Below are positions 16,509 to 25,915 of a DNA stretch of 40,112 nucleotides, in pieces. Position 1 is the first letter of the stretch. Each line of letters begins with the position of its first letter. The notes under the pieces were generated by a model, which was given only the letters and a program-made list of their open reading frames with translations, made no database searches and was not told the origin of the DNA. The translations under genes were made by a program, and so were the position numbers. The DNA is from Candidatus Faecalibacterium faecigallinarum (lineage in GTDB: Bacteria > Bacillota > Clostridia > Oscillospirales > Ruminococcaceae), in the NCBI GenBank assembly GCA_019119685.1, contig DWWN01000013.1, forward strand, positions 1 to 40,112, read 5' to 3'.

Positions 16509-16835
16509 ATGGAAATGACCGTTCGTATGCCGGCCAATTATAACCTGCTGGCCGAAGAAGAAATGACCTATACCACCGGTGGTGCGACCGCCGTAGAAGC
16601 TCTGTGCGCATGGATTGTTCCTTTCTATGGTTGGTATAAGGCTTCCACCGATATCCGTGATTACCGTCGGAAAAATCCTGATAGCTGGTTGGATACTGGT
16701 CTGGATTATTTTGTCAACCATATGGGAAGCAATGTTACGAATATGCTGTATGATATTGCTTGCGCTTCGTGGTTTGTCTCTATCTGCCTGACTGGTATTG
16801 GCTTGGTTCCGACGGCTTTGATTATTTTCTCTTAA
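16509..16835 (+). CDS. Double-glycine-leader secreted protein 3 (MAM-like leader)
   Basis: 108 residues from ATG 16509 after AAAAGGAG. Its 25-residue leader is nearly identical to that of protein 2, in protein and in DNA (shared ribosome binding site context included), while the mature 83 residues differ strongly. The layout is kept: hydrophobic segment about 28-44, polar loop with PDSWLD (57-62), C-terminal hydrophobic segment about 83-107. Cysteines at 33, 85 and 93. Base composition is the most AT-rich of the three. The conserved leader with divergent cargo suggests leader duplication or cassette exchange. Function unknown. Confidence 0.85.
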   Translation: MEMTVRMPANYNLLAEEEMTYTTGGATAVEALCAWIVPFYGWYKASTDIRDYRRKNPDSWLDTGLDYFVNHMGSNVTNMLYDIACASWFVSICLTGIGLVPTALIIFS

Positions 16836-16858
16836 GAGAGATGAATTAAAATTTAATT

Positions 16859-16906
16859 AGGCGGCGGCTTCCCCCATATACGGGGCGGGCCGCCGCCCAT
16901 TTTTTG
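16859..16906 (+). terminator. Terminator after peptide gene 3
   Basis: The stem GGCGGCGGC / GCCGCCGCC followed by CATTTTTTG. It closes the three-gene array. Confidence 0.9.
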
Positions 16907-17108
16907 CTCCCCTCTCAGGCGCTTCGCGCCAGCTCTCCCGGAGGGAGAGCCAAGTACACGCCCGTGGATAGAGAAAAACTTTGCGGTAATACGATGTTTT
17001 TGCAGCTTTACCTTACCGTGCAGTTTGCTATGATGGACGCAGGTACACTTGGCTCCCCCCGCGGGGGAGCTGGCACAGGGTGCGCAAGCGCCCTGTGACT
17101 GAGAGGGT
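16907..17108 (+). repeat. Dispersed palindromic element, family A copy 2
   Basis: The left hairpin block (GGCGCTTCGCGCC then CTCTCCCGGAGGGAGAG) and right hairpin block (CTCCCCCCGCGGGGGAG then CACAGGG..CCCTGTG) face each other around a centre with GGTAA...TTACC. The blocks match those at 133-348 in the opposite orientation. This copy lacks the extra 140-bp arms of copy 1. No coding potential. Confidence 0.75.
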
Positions 17109-17168
17109 ATAAAAAGGGCCCCGAGAGCCTTGACGGCTTCCGGGGCCTTTTGCTGTGTTTATGCTGCT

Positions 17169-18347
17169 TTATTTATTGTTGGTGTTGAGGATGTCTTTCA
17201 GCTTGCGAAAAAATCCCTTGCGCTTTTCGTAGTTGTCGTCTTTGAGGGTGCCCTCGAATTTTTTCAGGGCCTCGCGCTGGGTCTTGTTCAGCTTTTTGGG
17301 GATCTCGACGTCGCACTTGACGTACATGTCGCCGCGGCCGCGGCCGTTCAGATACTGGATACCCTTGCCGCGCAGGCGGAAGGTGGTGCCGCTCTGGGTG
17401 CCCTCGGGCAGGGTGTATTCCACCTTGCCGTCGATGGTGGGGACGGTGATGTTGTCGCCCAGCACCGCCTGGCTGAAGGTGATGGGGATGGTGACCCAGA
17501 CGTCGTAGCCGTCCCGCTGGAACAGCTCGTCGGGCCGCACCGTGACCATGACGATCACATCGCCGGCGGGGCCGCCGTTGGCGCCGGCGTCGCCCATGCC
17601 CCGCAGAGCAAAGCTCTGGTCGTCGTCAATGCCCATCGGGATGCTGACCTCCAGGGTCTTTTTGGTGGCCACCCGGCCGCTGCCGTGGCAGACCTTGCAG
17701 GGGTTTTTGATGATCTTGCCCTTGCCGCCGCAGCGGGTGCAGGGCTGCTGGCTCTGCATGACGCCAAAGGGGGTGCGCTGCTGCTGGATGACATAGCCGC
17801 GGCCGCCGCAGTCGGGGCAGGTCTCGGGCTGGCTGCCGGGGGCGGAGCCGCTGCCGTTGCACTCGGTGCAGGTCTGCTGCCGGGTGATGGTGATGTTCTT
17901 CTTGCAGCCGTGGACCGCCTCGTCAAAACTGAGGGTGATCCGCACCCGGATGTCCTGGCCCTTGCGGGGGGCGTTGGGGTTGGCGCGGGCGCTGCCGCCG
18001 CCGAACCCGCCAAAGCCGCCGCCGAAGATGTCCCCAAAAATGTCTCCCAGGTCCACCCCGCCAAAGCCGCCGAACCCGCCGCCTGCGCCGCCGCCCTGGC
18101 TGGCTGCGTAGTTGGGGTCTACGCCCGCAAAGCCGAACTGGTCGTAGCGCTTGCGCTTTTCAGGGTCCGACAAGACCTCGTGGGCCTCGTTGATCTCCTT
18201 GAATTTTTCCTCGGCGGTCTTGTCGCCGGGGTTGTAGTCTGGGTGGTATTTCAGCGCCAGCTTACGGTAGGCCTTCTTGATCTCCTCATCCGTGGCTGTC
18301 TTGGACACCCCCAGGACCTCGTAATAGTCACGTTTTTCCTGTGCCAT
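17169..18347 (-). CDS. dnaJ: Chaperone protein DnaJ (Hsp40)
   Basis: 392 residues. It stimulates the DnaK ATPase and delivers unfolded clients. The N-terminal J domain has YHPDYNPGD (the HPD triad). A Gly/Phe-rich linker (about 80-115) is followed by a zinc domain with four CxxCxGxG repeats ([32 protein letters not shown]) and the C-terminal substrate-binding domains. Start ATG 18347 ([14 protein letters not shown]) has AGAGGTGAG upstream. Last gene of the hrcA-grpE-dnaK-dnaJ operon. Confidence 0.97.
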   Translation of the reverse strand: MAQEKRDYYEVLGVSKTATDEEIKKAYRKLALKYHPDYNPGDKTAEEKFKEINEAHEVLSDPEKRKRYDQFGFAGVDPNYAASQGGGAGGGFGGFGGVDLGDIFGDIFGGGFGGFGGGSARANPNAPRKGQDIRVRITLSFDEAVHGCKKNITITRQQTCTECNGSGSAPGSQPETCPDCGGRGYVIQQQRTPFGVMQSQQPCTRCGGKGKIIKNPCKVCHGSGRVATKKTLEVSIPMGIDDDQSFALRGMGDAGANGGPAGDVIVMVTVRPDELFQRDGYDVWVTIPITFSQAVLGDNITVPTIDGKVEYTLPEGTQSGTTFRLRGKGIQYLNGRGRGDMYVKCDVEIPKKLNKTQREALKKFEGTLKDDNYEKRKGFFRKLKDILNTNNK

Positions 18348-18381
18348 TTCCACTCACCTCTCGCCGCCAGCTGCGCTGGCC

Positions 18382-18426
18382 TTAAAACCGGCAAATGCCG
18401 CCCCGGAAAACCGGAGCGGCTTTGCC
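18382..18426 (-). terminator. Hairpin between dnaK and dnaJ
   Basis: A long stem (GGCAAA-GCCGC-CCGG paired with CCGG-GCGGC-TTTGCC around an AAAA/TTTT loop), followed on the minus strand by GGTTTTAAGG. It may be a partial terminator or processing signal that lowers dnaJ relative to dnaK. The rest of 18427-18515 contains another G/C-rich hairpin but no gene. Confidence 0.5.
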
Positions 18427-18515
18427 TTTATCCGGCGGACGTCCGGCTGGGCGCCTGCCCGTTCTGCCTGTGCCTCCCGCCGGTTTGGCCGGGGGGCAGG
18501 GGCGTTTTCTCTTGT

Positions 18516-20348
<1,833 letters not shown>

Positions 20349-20441
20349 AATAAAGGCTCCTCTCTCAAAGCTCTGTGTGGATTCGGTGTATGATACAATC
20401 GCAGTGTGTTACGGGATATCGCTTGTAAAATGCGGGGCGGA

Positions 20442-21104
20442 CTATTCGGCCACCACCACGGTGGCGTGGCGGACGATCTTGTCGCCCAGCTTGTAGCCCT
20501 TCTGGTAGACGGTGACGACGGTGCCGCTCTCCTGCCCTTCTTGGGCGGGCACCTGCTGCACGGCGTTCATCAGGTTGGGGTCGAAGGGTTTGCCCAGCAC
20601 TTCCATCTCCTCGACCCGCAAAGTCTGGAAGGCTTTGCCGGCTTTTTCCAGCGTCATGGTGACGCCCTTCTTGTAGTTCTCGTCGGCGCAGGGGGCATTG
20701 GCTGCCATTTCCAGAGTGTCCAGAATGGGGATGATCTGCCCCACCGCGTAGGAGACGCCGTCGTTGAACTTCTGGTCGGCCTCCCGGCTGGTGCGCTTGC
20801 GGTAGTTGTCGTACTCGGCGGCCACCCGCAGCAGCTGATCCTTCAGCTGGGCGGCGTTCTTTTCGGCGGCGTCCAGCTTGGCCTTCAGGGCCTCGGCCTC
20901 GCGGTTCTTCTTGTTGAACCAGCCGTCCTTTTTCTTGGGTTCGTCCTTGGCGGCCTCAGCCTCGGGGGCTGCGGCGGCCTCGCCGGACCCGGCGCCGGGA
21001 GAAGCGGGCTGTTCTGCCGCCGTCTCGGCGCTGCCGTCCTGGACCTTGTCCGGCTCGGGGGTGCCGGCTTCGGCCTCAGGGGCCTTTTTGGTTTCTTCGC
21101 TCAT
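20442..21104 (-). CDS. grpE: Nucleotide exchange factor GrpE
   Basis: 220 residues. It releases ADP from DnaK. An acidic, Ala/Glu-rich N-terminal extension (1-60) is followed by a coiled coil (about 65-105; LKAKLDAAEKNAAQLKDQLL), RVAAEYDNYRKRTSRE and the C-terminal beta domain (MNAVQQVP..., GYKLGDKIVRHATVVVAE). AAGGAGG lies before the ATG. Twenty bases separate it from the hrcA stop. Confidence 0.96.
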   Translation of the reverse strand: MSEETKKAPEAEAGTPEPDKVQDGSAETAAEQPASPGAGSGEAAAAPEAEAAKDEPKKKDGWFNKKNREAEALKAKLDAAEKNAAQLKDQLLRVAAEYDNYRKRTSREADQKFNDGVSYAVGQIIPILDTLEMAANAPCADENYKKGVTMTLEKAGKAFQTLRVEEMEVLGKPFDPNLMNAVQQVPAQEGQESGTVVTVYQKGYKLGDKIVRHATVVVAE

Positions 21105-21124
21105 CTGCGCTCCTCCTTATTTGG

Positions 21125-22174
21125 TCACGGCCTGCCGCGGTACGGCGCGGCCTGTGGTGCGTCTTTTCGTTTGCCTGCCATCCCCTCGCCCAGCTCGTCG
21201 GCGAAGGCTTCCAGCAGGGGGATCACCTTGCTGAAGGGCATCCGGGTGGGGCCGACCAGGGCCACCGACCCGTACAGCCCGCCGCCCACCAGGTACCGGC
21301 AGCTGACCACCGACAGCCCGGGGATGCGGGGGTCCATATCCTCCCCCAGCAGGACGCTGGTGCCCTCGGCGGGGGCTGCGATCAGCCGGGCCGCCGCGGC
21401 CTCGTCGTTGAGCAGGGTGAGGATGGTCTGGACTTTGCCCTCCAGCTGGGGCCAGTTGAGCAGGAACGGCTCGCCGCCCAGGTAGACCCGGGGGTTGGCG
21501 GATTCCTGCAGGATAGCGGCTGCGGCGCTGACCACCGGCACCAGCGCGGGCTCAATCTGGCTGCAAAGGTCAGCCAGAACCCGGCGGGACAGGTCCACCG
21601 CCGCCACAAAGGTCAAATTGCGGTTGAGCAGGGCAGCCAGCTGGGAGGCTTTCTCCCGCGTCAGGCCGTCCCGCACCCGGGCCACCCGTGTGCGGACGTA
21701 GCCCGCCGAGGTGACGGCCAGGATGGCTGCGGCGTTGCGCCCCACCTGCACTACCTCGAAATGGGCGATGCACAGATCGTCGGCGCAGGGGGTGCTGACC
21801 GCGGCGGTGTAGCCGCTCATCTGGGCCAGCGCCTTGACCGCGCCCTGGGCCAGCCGGTCGGGCTCGTGGTCCAGACTGGCGAACACGCTGTCCACCCGGG
21901 CCCTTGCCACACGGTCCAGCGGCTGGCTGTCATCCAGCAGGTGGTCGATGTAGTAGCGGTAGCCCTTGGCGCTGGGCACCCGGCCGGCCGAGGTGTGGGG
22001 CTGTTCCAAAAGGCCCAGCCGCGTCAGGGCCGCCATCTCGTTGCGCAGCGTCGCGCTGGACACCGCCATATCAAAATAGTTGGCAAGGACGCTGCTGCCC
22101 ACTGGTTCGCCCTCGACGCTGTAGAGGGACACGATTGCCCGCAGCACACGCTGCTTGCGCTCATCCATTGCCAT
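21125..22174 (-). CDS. hrcA: Heat-inducible transcription repressor HrcA
   Basis: 349 residues. It binds CIRCE and represses class I heat-shock genes. N-terminal winged helix (about 1-80: RKQRVLRAIVSLYSVEGEPVGSSVLANYF, SSATLRNEMAALTRLGLLEQPHTSAGRVPS) and a C-terminal GAF-like domain. First gene of the operon; AAGGAGG nine bases before the ATG. The CIRCE lies 32 bases upstream, so it controls itself and the chaperones behind it. Confidence 0.97.
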   Translation of the reverse strand: MAMDERKQRVLRAIVSLYSVEGEPVGSSVLANYFDMAVSSATLRNEMAALTRLGLLEQPHTSAGRVPSAKGYRYYIDHLLDDSQPLDRVARARVDSVFASLDHEPDRLAQGAVKALAQMSGYTAAVSTPCADDLCIAHFEVVQVGRNAAAILAVTSAGYVRTRVARVRDGLTREKASQLAALLNRNLTFVAAVDLSRRVLADLCSQIEPALVPVVSAAAAILQESANPRVYLGGEPFLLNWPQLEGKVQTILTLLNDEAAAARLIAAPAEGTSVLLGEDMDPRIPGLSVVSCRYLVGGGLYGSVALVGPTRMPFSKVIPLLEAFADELGEGMAGKRKDAPQAAPYRGRP

Positions 22175-22205
22175 GCTGTCCTGCCTCCTTGTCTTGACTG
22201 GATTC

Positions 22206-22232
22206 TTAGCACTCGCTCTCTTTGAGTGCTAA
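22206..22232. promoter_or_regulatory. CIRCE operator (HrcA site)
   Basis: Perfect TTAGCACTC-N9-GAGTGCTAA. It lies immediately downstream of the -10 box of the hrcA promoter. Confidence 0.99.
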
Positions 22233-22236
22233 GTTT

Positions 22237-22264
22237 ATTATATGCAAATCCGGGCCGCTGTCAA
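22237..22264 (-). promoter_or_regulatory. Promoter of hrcA-grpE-dnaK-dnaJ
   Basis: -35 TTGACA (22259-22264), 16-base spacer, -10 TATAAT (22237-22242) on the minus strand. Both boxes are consensus, as expected of a strong sigma-A promoter held down by a repressor. Confidence 0.93.
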
Positions 22265-22396
22265 GGGGGTGGCAAAAAAGTTTTCAATTCTGTCATAAAT
22301 TCAGTGTGGCGGGACGGAGCGCGGCTCGGGTATAATCTCCACTTTCTTACAAATACTATCTGCACACCCCAATCAACGGAAAGCGAGGGAATCATT

Positions 22397-22939
22397 ATGA
22401 AGGCAACCGGCATTGTCCGCCGCATCGACGAGCTGGGGCGGGTGGTCATCCCCAAGGAGATCCGCCGCACCCAGCGCATCCGGCGGGGGGACCCGCTGGA
22501 GATTTTTACCACCGGCGACGGCGAAGTCATCTTTAAGAAGTATTCTCCCATCGGGGAGCTGCACAGCACGGCCGGCCAGTACACCGACGTGCTGAACAAA
22601 AGTTTCGCCCTGACGGCCTTTGTCTCGGACCGGGACCACATCATCGCGGTCAGCGGGGCGGGCCGGCGGGAGATTGCCGACCGGGCCGTCAGCCAGCCGC
22701 TCGAGCGCCTGATGGAGAACCGCCGCCCCTACCTCAGCGAGGGCGTGCCCGAACAGGCGGTGCTGCCCTGTGAGGGGGCCGACCGGGCTATCCTCTGCGC
22801 CTGGCCCATCGTGGCGGCCGGGGACGTGACCGGCGCGGTGGGCCTGCTCACCGACGACCGCACCGAAAAGCCCGACGCCGCCCACCAAAAGGCGGTGTCG
22901 GTGGCGGCGGCTTTCCTGGCCAAACAGATGGAGGAATAA
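22397..22939 (+). CDS. spoVT: Stage V sporulation regulator SpoVT (AbrB family)
   Basis: 180 residues. The N-terminal AbrB swapped-hairpin DNA-binding domain (1-52: MKATGIVRRIDELGRVVIPKEIRR) is followed by a GAF-like domain (about 56-178), the SpoVT layout. In spore formers it modulates forespore (sigma-G) genes. ATG 22397 follows GAGGGA. A TATAAT at 22331-22336 may be its -10 box. It is divergent from hrcA and followed by a strong terminator. Its presence agrees with gpr, spoIIP and spoVA in the window. Confidence 0.94.
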   Translation: MKATGIVRRIDELGRVVIPKEIRRTQRIRRGDPLEIFTTGDGEVIFKKYSPIGELHSTAGQYTDVLNKSFALTAFVSDRDHIIAVSGAGRREIADRAVSQPLERLMENRRPYLSEGVPEQAVLPCEGADRAILCAWPIVAAGDVTGAVGLLTDDRTEKPDAAHQKAVSVAAAFLAKQMEE

Positions 22940-22960
22940 CCCCCGGCCCCGGCAGAAACG

Positions 22961-23002
22961 AAAACTGCTCCCCCATCCGCAGCGGACGGGGGAGCAGTTT
23001 TT
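22961..23002. terminator. Bidirectional terminator
   Basis: The stem AAAACTGCTCCCCCATCCGC / GGACGGGGGAGCAGTTTTT separates convergent spoVT and the DJ-1-type gene. Confidence 0.92.
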
Positions 23003-23014
23003 GTGGTGCATTTC

Positions 23015-23590
23015 TCAGCGGTGGCTCTTGTACAGCAGGCTGTGCTTATAGGCGATGGCCTTCTGGATGCGGGCGGCCTCGTCGGGGCCGGCCAGCTGGC
23101 GGACCAGCTCGAGCCCGAAGGGGATCGCGCCGCCCAGGCCGTAGCTGGTGGTGATGTTGCCGTCCACGACGACCTCCTGGTCCAGCACTTCCGCGCCGGC
23201 CAGCTTGTCCTGGAAGGAGGCGTGGGCGGTGGCCTTGCGGCTCTCCAGCAGGCCCAAGTCGGCCAGGATGCTGGGGGCGGCGCAGATGGCGGCCACCTTC
23301 TTGCCGGCGGCGGCCTGGGCCTTGACGGCGCCGGTCACGGCGGCGCTGGCGGCCAGGTTGGGGGTGCCGGGGATGCCGCCCGGCAGGACCACCAGGTCCA
23401 CATCGCTGTAATCGACATCTTCGGCCAGGGCGTCGGCGGTGATGGTGACCTTATGGCTGCCGGTGACGGTCAGGCTGCCCGAAGCGGACGCCACCGTCAC
23501 CTCCACCTTGGCCCGGCGGAGAAGATCGACGACGAGAAGGGCCTCGCATTCCTCGGTGCCCTCGGCGAAAAAGACGACTGCTTTGCTCAT
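23015..23590 (-). CDS. DJ-1/PfpI-family protein
   Basis: 191 residues, full length for the DJ-1 (ThiJ) subfamily. It keeps the nucleophile region KVAAICAAPSIL (Cys), the acidic residue in EGTEECEA (Glu) and the TAHASF histidine region. Members act as glyoxalases/deglycases or redox-sensing chaperones; the exact substrate cannot be read here. Start ATG has AAGGAGG upstream. It is 17 bases after the YerC-like gene and probably co-transcribed with it. Confidence 0.92.
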   Translation of the reverse strand: MSKAVVFFAEGTEECEALLVVDLLRRAKVEVTVASASGSLTVTGSHKVTITADALAEDVDYSDVDLVVLPGGIPGTPNLAASAAVTGAVKAQAAAGKKVAAICAAPSILADLGLLESRKATAHASFQDKLAGAEVLDQEVVVDGNITTSYGLGGAIPFGLELVRQLAGPDEAARIQKAIAYKHSLLYKSHR

Positions 23591-23607
23591 GGATGGTTAC
23601 CTCCTTG

Positions 23608-23907
23608 TTACAGTTGCTCGGTGTCCGGCCGGCTTTCCTCTACCAGCTGGCGCAGCAGGCTGTCCTGGGCGGACAGCACCCGGTTGACCCGGCTGATGAT
23701 GGCGCTGGAAGCGCCGGTCCGCTCCTTGATGTCGGTGTAGATGCGCTTGTCCACAAGCATCTCGGCGATGTCGTAGCGCTGTTCCATCGCGCTGAGCTCG
23801 GAATAGCTGCACACATCCTGGAAGAAGCGGTAGCACTGTTCCGGCGTTTCGAGCTTGAGGATGGCCTGGTACAGGCCGGACTTACCGGTCGGATGATCTT
23901 TTGCCAT
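23608..23907 (-). CDS. TrpR-like YerC/YecD-family regulator
   Basis: 99 residues. LYQAILKLETPEQCYRFFQDVCSYSELSAMEQRYDIAEML and the helix-turn-helix TDIKERTGASSAIISRVNRVL identify the TrpR-fold YerC/YecD family, small DNA-binding proteins of unclear target. ATG 23907 with GAGGAG is preferred over an upstream ATG. It heads a two-gene unit with the DJ-1-type gene. Confidence 0.9.
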   Translation of the reverse strand: MAKDHPTGKSGLYQAILKLETPEQCYRFFQDVCSYSELSAMEQRYDIAEMLVDKRIYTDIKERTGASSAIISRVNRVLSAQDSLLRQLVEESRPDTEQL

Positions 23908-23950
23908 GGTGTTGCTCCTCACTGTCTATGCGGTTCATTGCTTTAGTGTA

Positions 23951-23979
23951 AGTGTAAACCAAACCCGGCAAAAATGCAA
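23951..23979 (-). promoter_or_regulatory. Promoter of the YerC/DJ-1 unit
   Basis: -35 TTGCAT (23974-23979), 17-base spacer, -10 TACACT (23951-23956) on the minus strand. Confidence 0.65.
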
Positions 23980-24007
23980 TCATTATTTGTAAAGAGCGTG
24001 CGAAAAA

Positions 24008-24499
24008 TCAGAGAAATTTTTCCATCGGGGTCAGGTCCATCAGGATGCCGTCCACGTCGGCGGGCTCGGGCGCGCCGGGACGGTAGCCCCGCTCCTTGAA
24101 AAAGGCCAGCACCGGCAGGGCTTTGGTGTGCACCTCGGCCCGGACGCGGCCCTTGCCGTCGCTGCGGGCCAGCCGCTCGCAGGCAGCCAGGATGTCCCGG
24201 CCCATAGCCTTGCCGCGGTAGGCGGGCAGCAGGTACAGGTGCAGCAGGTGCAGGGCGGTGTTTTCCATCTTCCAGGCGAAATAGCCCACCGGCTTGCCCC
24301 CCAGCTGGACCACAAAGTAGTTGACGCCGCCGTCAATGTCGGCCTCGATGGCGTCGGCGCTCTGCAGTTTGTCGATCAGGGCGGCCAGCTGTTTGGGCGG
24401 GTAGAATTTTTTGTAGCACTCCTGCCACAGCTCGGCGGCGAGGTCGGCGGTCAGATGGATGTATTTGGCCTTGGCGACCAGCTTGTAATCAGGCTTCAT
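24008..24499 (-). CDS. GNAT-family N-acetyltransferase
   Basis: 163 residues. Acetyl-CoA-binding motif A is LYLLPAYRGKAMGRDIL; upstream VNYFVVQLGGKPVGYFAWKM and downstream VRAEVHTKALPVLAFFKERGYR fit the GNAT fold. Substrate unknown. ATG follows GAAAGGAA. Last of three minus-strand genes (nitroreductase, pentapeptide protein, GNAT) with gaps of about 30 bases, so likely one operon. Confidence 0.9.
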   Translation of the reverse strand: MKPDYKLVAKAKYIHLTADLAAELWQECYKKFYPPKQLAALIDKLQSADAIEADIDGGVNYFVVQLGGKPVGYFAWKMENTALHLLHLYLLPAYRGKAMGRDILAACERLARSDGKGRVRAEVHTKALPVLAFFKERGYRPGAPEPADVDGILMDLTPMEKFL

Positions 24500-24528
24500 A
24501 GCGTTCCTTTCAGATGGTGGTGTTGGTT

Positions 24529-25218
24529 TCAGCGGATGTCCAGGCCCAGCAGGCGGGCCAGTTCGGCGGCCTGGATGGGGTCCACGATGGCGCCCCGCAG
24601 CTCCCGCAGGCTGTCGCCGGCGGTCAGGCCGCTGATGCGGCAGCGGCGCAGGTCCAGCCCGCGCAGGCTGGCGCTGGTCACGCAGGCCCCGGACAGGTCG
24701 GCGTCATCCAGAACGAGAGCGTTCCAGCGCAGGCCGGACAGGTTGGCCCCGGCCAGGCTGGTGGCTTCCAACCGGGCGTATTCCAGCCCCGCGCCGTCCA
24801 GACGCAGGCCGTCCAGCCGGCCGTCGGTGCAGGCAAAGTCCCGCAGGCGCGCCCCGGCCAGATTGCAGCCCAGGGCTTTGACCCCTTCCCAGCGGCAGCG
24901 CAGCAGGCTGCCGTCGTACCACTGGGCCCCCGACAGGTCGCAGCGGCGGAACAGGCAGTCGGTGAAGGCTGCCCGCCGCAGCCCGGCCCCGGTCAGGCGG
25001 CAGTTCTCCAGGATGCAGCAGCTCAGGGTCAGGCCGTCCAGGTCCTCCCCGGTCAGGTCGGCGCCGCGCAGCAGCAGGCCGGCTCCTTCCTCCTCCGCCC
25101 CGGCCAGGGCGTAGAGACGGGCCGCGGCCTCGGGGCCTTCCAGCAGAGCGAGCCCTTGGCCGCCGGCCGCCACCCGCGGCGGGGCAGGCGGGCGGGGATG
25201 TGGTTTCGTGTTCTTCAT
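24529..25218 (-). CDS. Pentapeptide-repeat protein
   Basis: 229 residues. From about residue 45 to 205 it is a run of A(D/N)LxG-type five-residue repeats (LRGADLTGEDLDG, NLAGARL, SLAGANLSGL, DLSGACV), which form a right-handed quadrilateral helix. It ends with LRGAIVDPIQAAELARLLGL, a C-terminal helix seen in Qnr/McbG-like members. Some such proteins mimic DNA and protect gyrase, but no resistance function can be claimed here. No clear ribosome binding site precedes ATG 25218, so coupling to the upstream nitroreductase or a different start is possible. Confidence 0.8.
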   Translation of the reverse strand: MKNTKPHPRPPAPPRVAAGGQGLALLEGPEAAARLYALAGAEEEGAGLLLRGADLTGEDLDGLTLSCCILENCRLTGAGLRRAAFTDCLFRRCDLSGAQWYDGSLLRCRWEGVKALGCNLAGARLRDFACTDGRLDGLRLDGAGLEYARLEATSLAGANLSGLRWNALVLDDADLSGACVTSASLRGLDLRRCRISGLTAGDSLRELRGAIVDPIQAAELARLLGLDIR

Positions 25219-25251
25219 AGGCGGTCAAAACAGGGCCGGACGCGGCCCGGG

Positions 25252-25779
25252 TCAGACCCGGACGACGTAGTCGGCCTTGCGGGGGGCGGCGGGCTTGGGC
25301 TCGGCGGCGGGGTAGCCCAGGATGCAGAAGCCCACCCCTTCCCAGTCGCCTTCGATGCCCCACCGGCGCAGCAGGGCCTTGCCCTCATCGGTGGCAAAGA
25401 TCTCGCGGGCCCGGTTGATCCAGCAGCTGCCCAGCCCCAGGCTGGCGGCGGCGTTCATCAGGTTGCCCATCACCAGGCTGCCGTCCTGCTGGGCGGTGGG
25501 CCGGTGGGCGTCGGCCAGCACCAGCAGATAGGTGGGCGCGCCGTACATGGGGTCGGCGCCCTCCCGGCCCATGACGGCGGCGTTCATCCGGGAAAGCTCG
25601 GCCCGGGTGGCCGCATCCTGGATCACCACGATCTTGGGGCTCTGCAGGCCCATGGCGGTGGGGGCGTAGGTGCCGGCCTCCAGCACGGCGGCCAGTTCGG
25701 CCTCGGTGATCTGGTCGGGCTTGTAGGCGCGGCAGCTGCGGCGGGTCTTTAAGGTTTCAAGGGTCTCATTGGTCAACAT
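25252..25779 (-). CDS. Nitroreductase-family flavoprotein
   Basis: 175 residues from ATG 25779, which has AAAGGAGG upstream; the longer open frame is not supported. The FMN-binding signature is KTRRSCRAYKPDQI at the start, then AGTYAPTAMGLQSPKIVV, LGLGSCWINRAREIF and GYPAAEPKPAAPRK, typical of NfsA/FRP-like reductases of gut clostridia. It reduces nitro or quinone compounds with NAD(P)H; the physiological substrate is unknown. First gene of a probable three-gene operon. Confidence 0.9.
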   Translation of the reverse strand: MLTNETLETLKTRRSCRAYKPDQITEAELAAVLEAGTYAPTAMGLQSPKIVVIQDAATRAELSRMNAAVMGREGADPMYGAPTYLLVLADAHRPTAQQDGSLVMGNLMNAAASLGLGSCWINRAREIFATDEGKALLRRWGIEGDWEGVGFCILGYPAAEPKPAAPRKADYVVRV

Positions 25780-25802
25780 CAGGACATACCTCCTTTTGAA
25801 AC

Positions 25803-25831
25803 AGTATACCGCACCGCGCCCCGGAAAGCAA
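25803..25831 (-). promoter_or_regulatory. Promoter of the nitroreductase operon
   Basis: -35 TTGCTT (25826-25831), 17-base spacer, -10 TATACT (25803-25808) on the minus strand. Confidence 0.7.
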
Positions 25832-25852
25832 TCCAGCAGCCCGCAGCGAAAA

Positions 25853-25890
25853 CAAAAAGGAGCCCGGCTGCTTTGGCGCAGCGGCTCCTT
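25853..25890 (-). terminator. gntR-type gene terminator
   Basis: The stem GGAGCCGCTGC / GCAGCCGGGCTCC, followed on the minus strand by TTTTTGTTTT. Confidence 0.85.
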
Positions 25891-25915
25891 TGCACTTGCG
25901 GACACGGGGGCGGGT

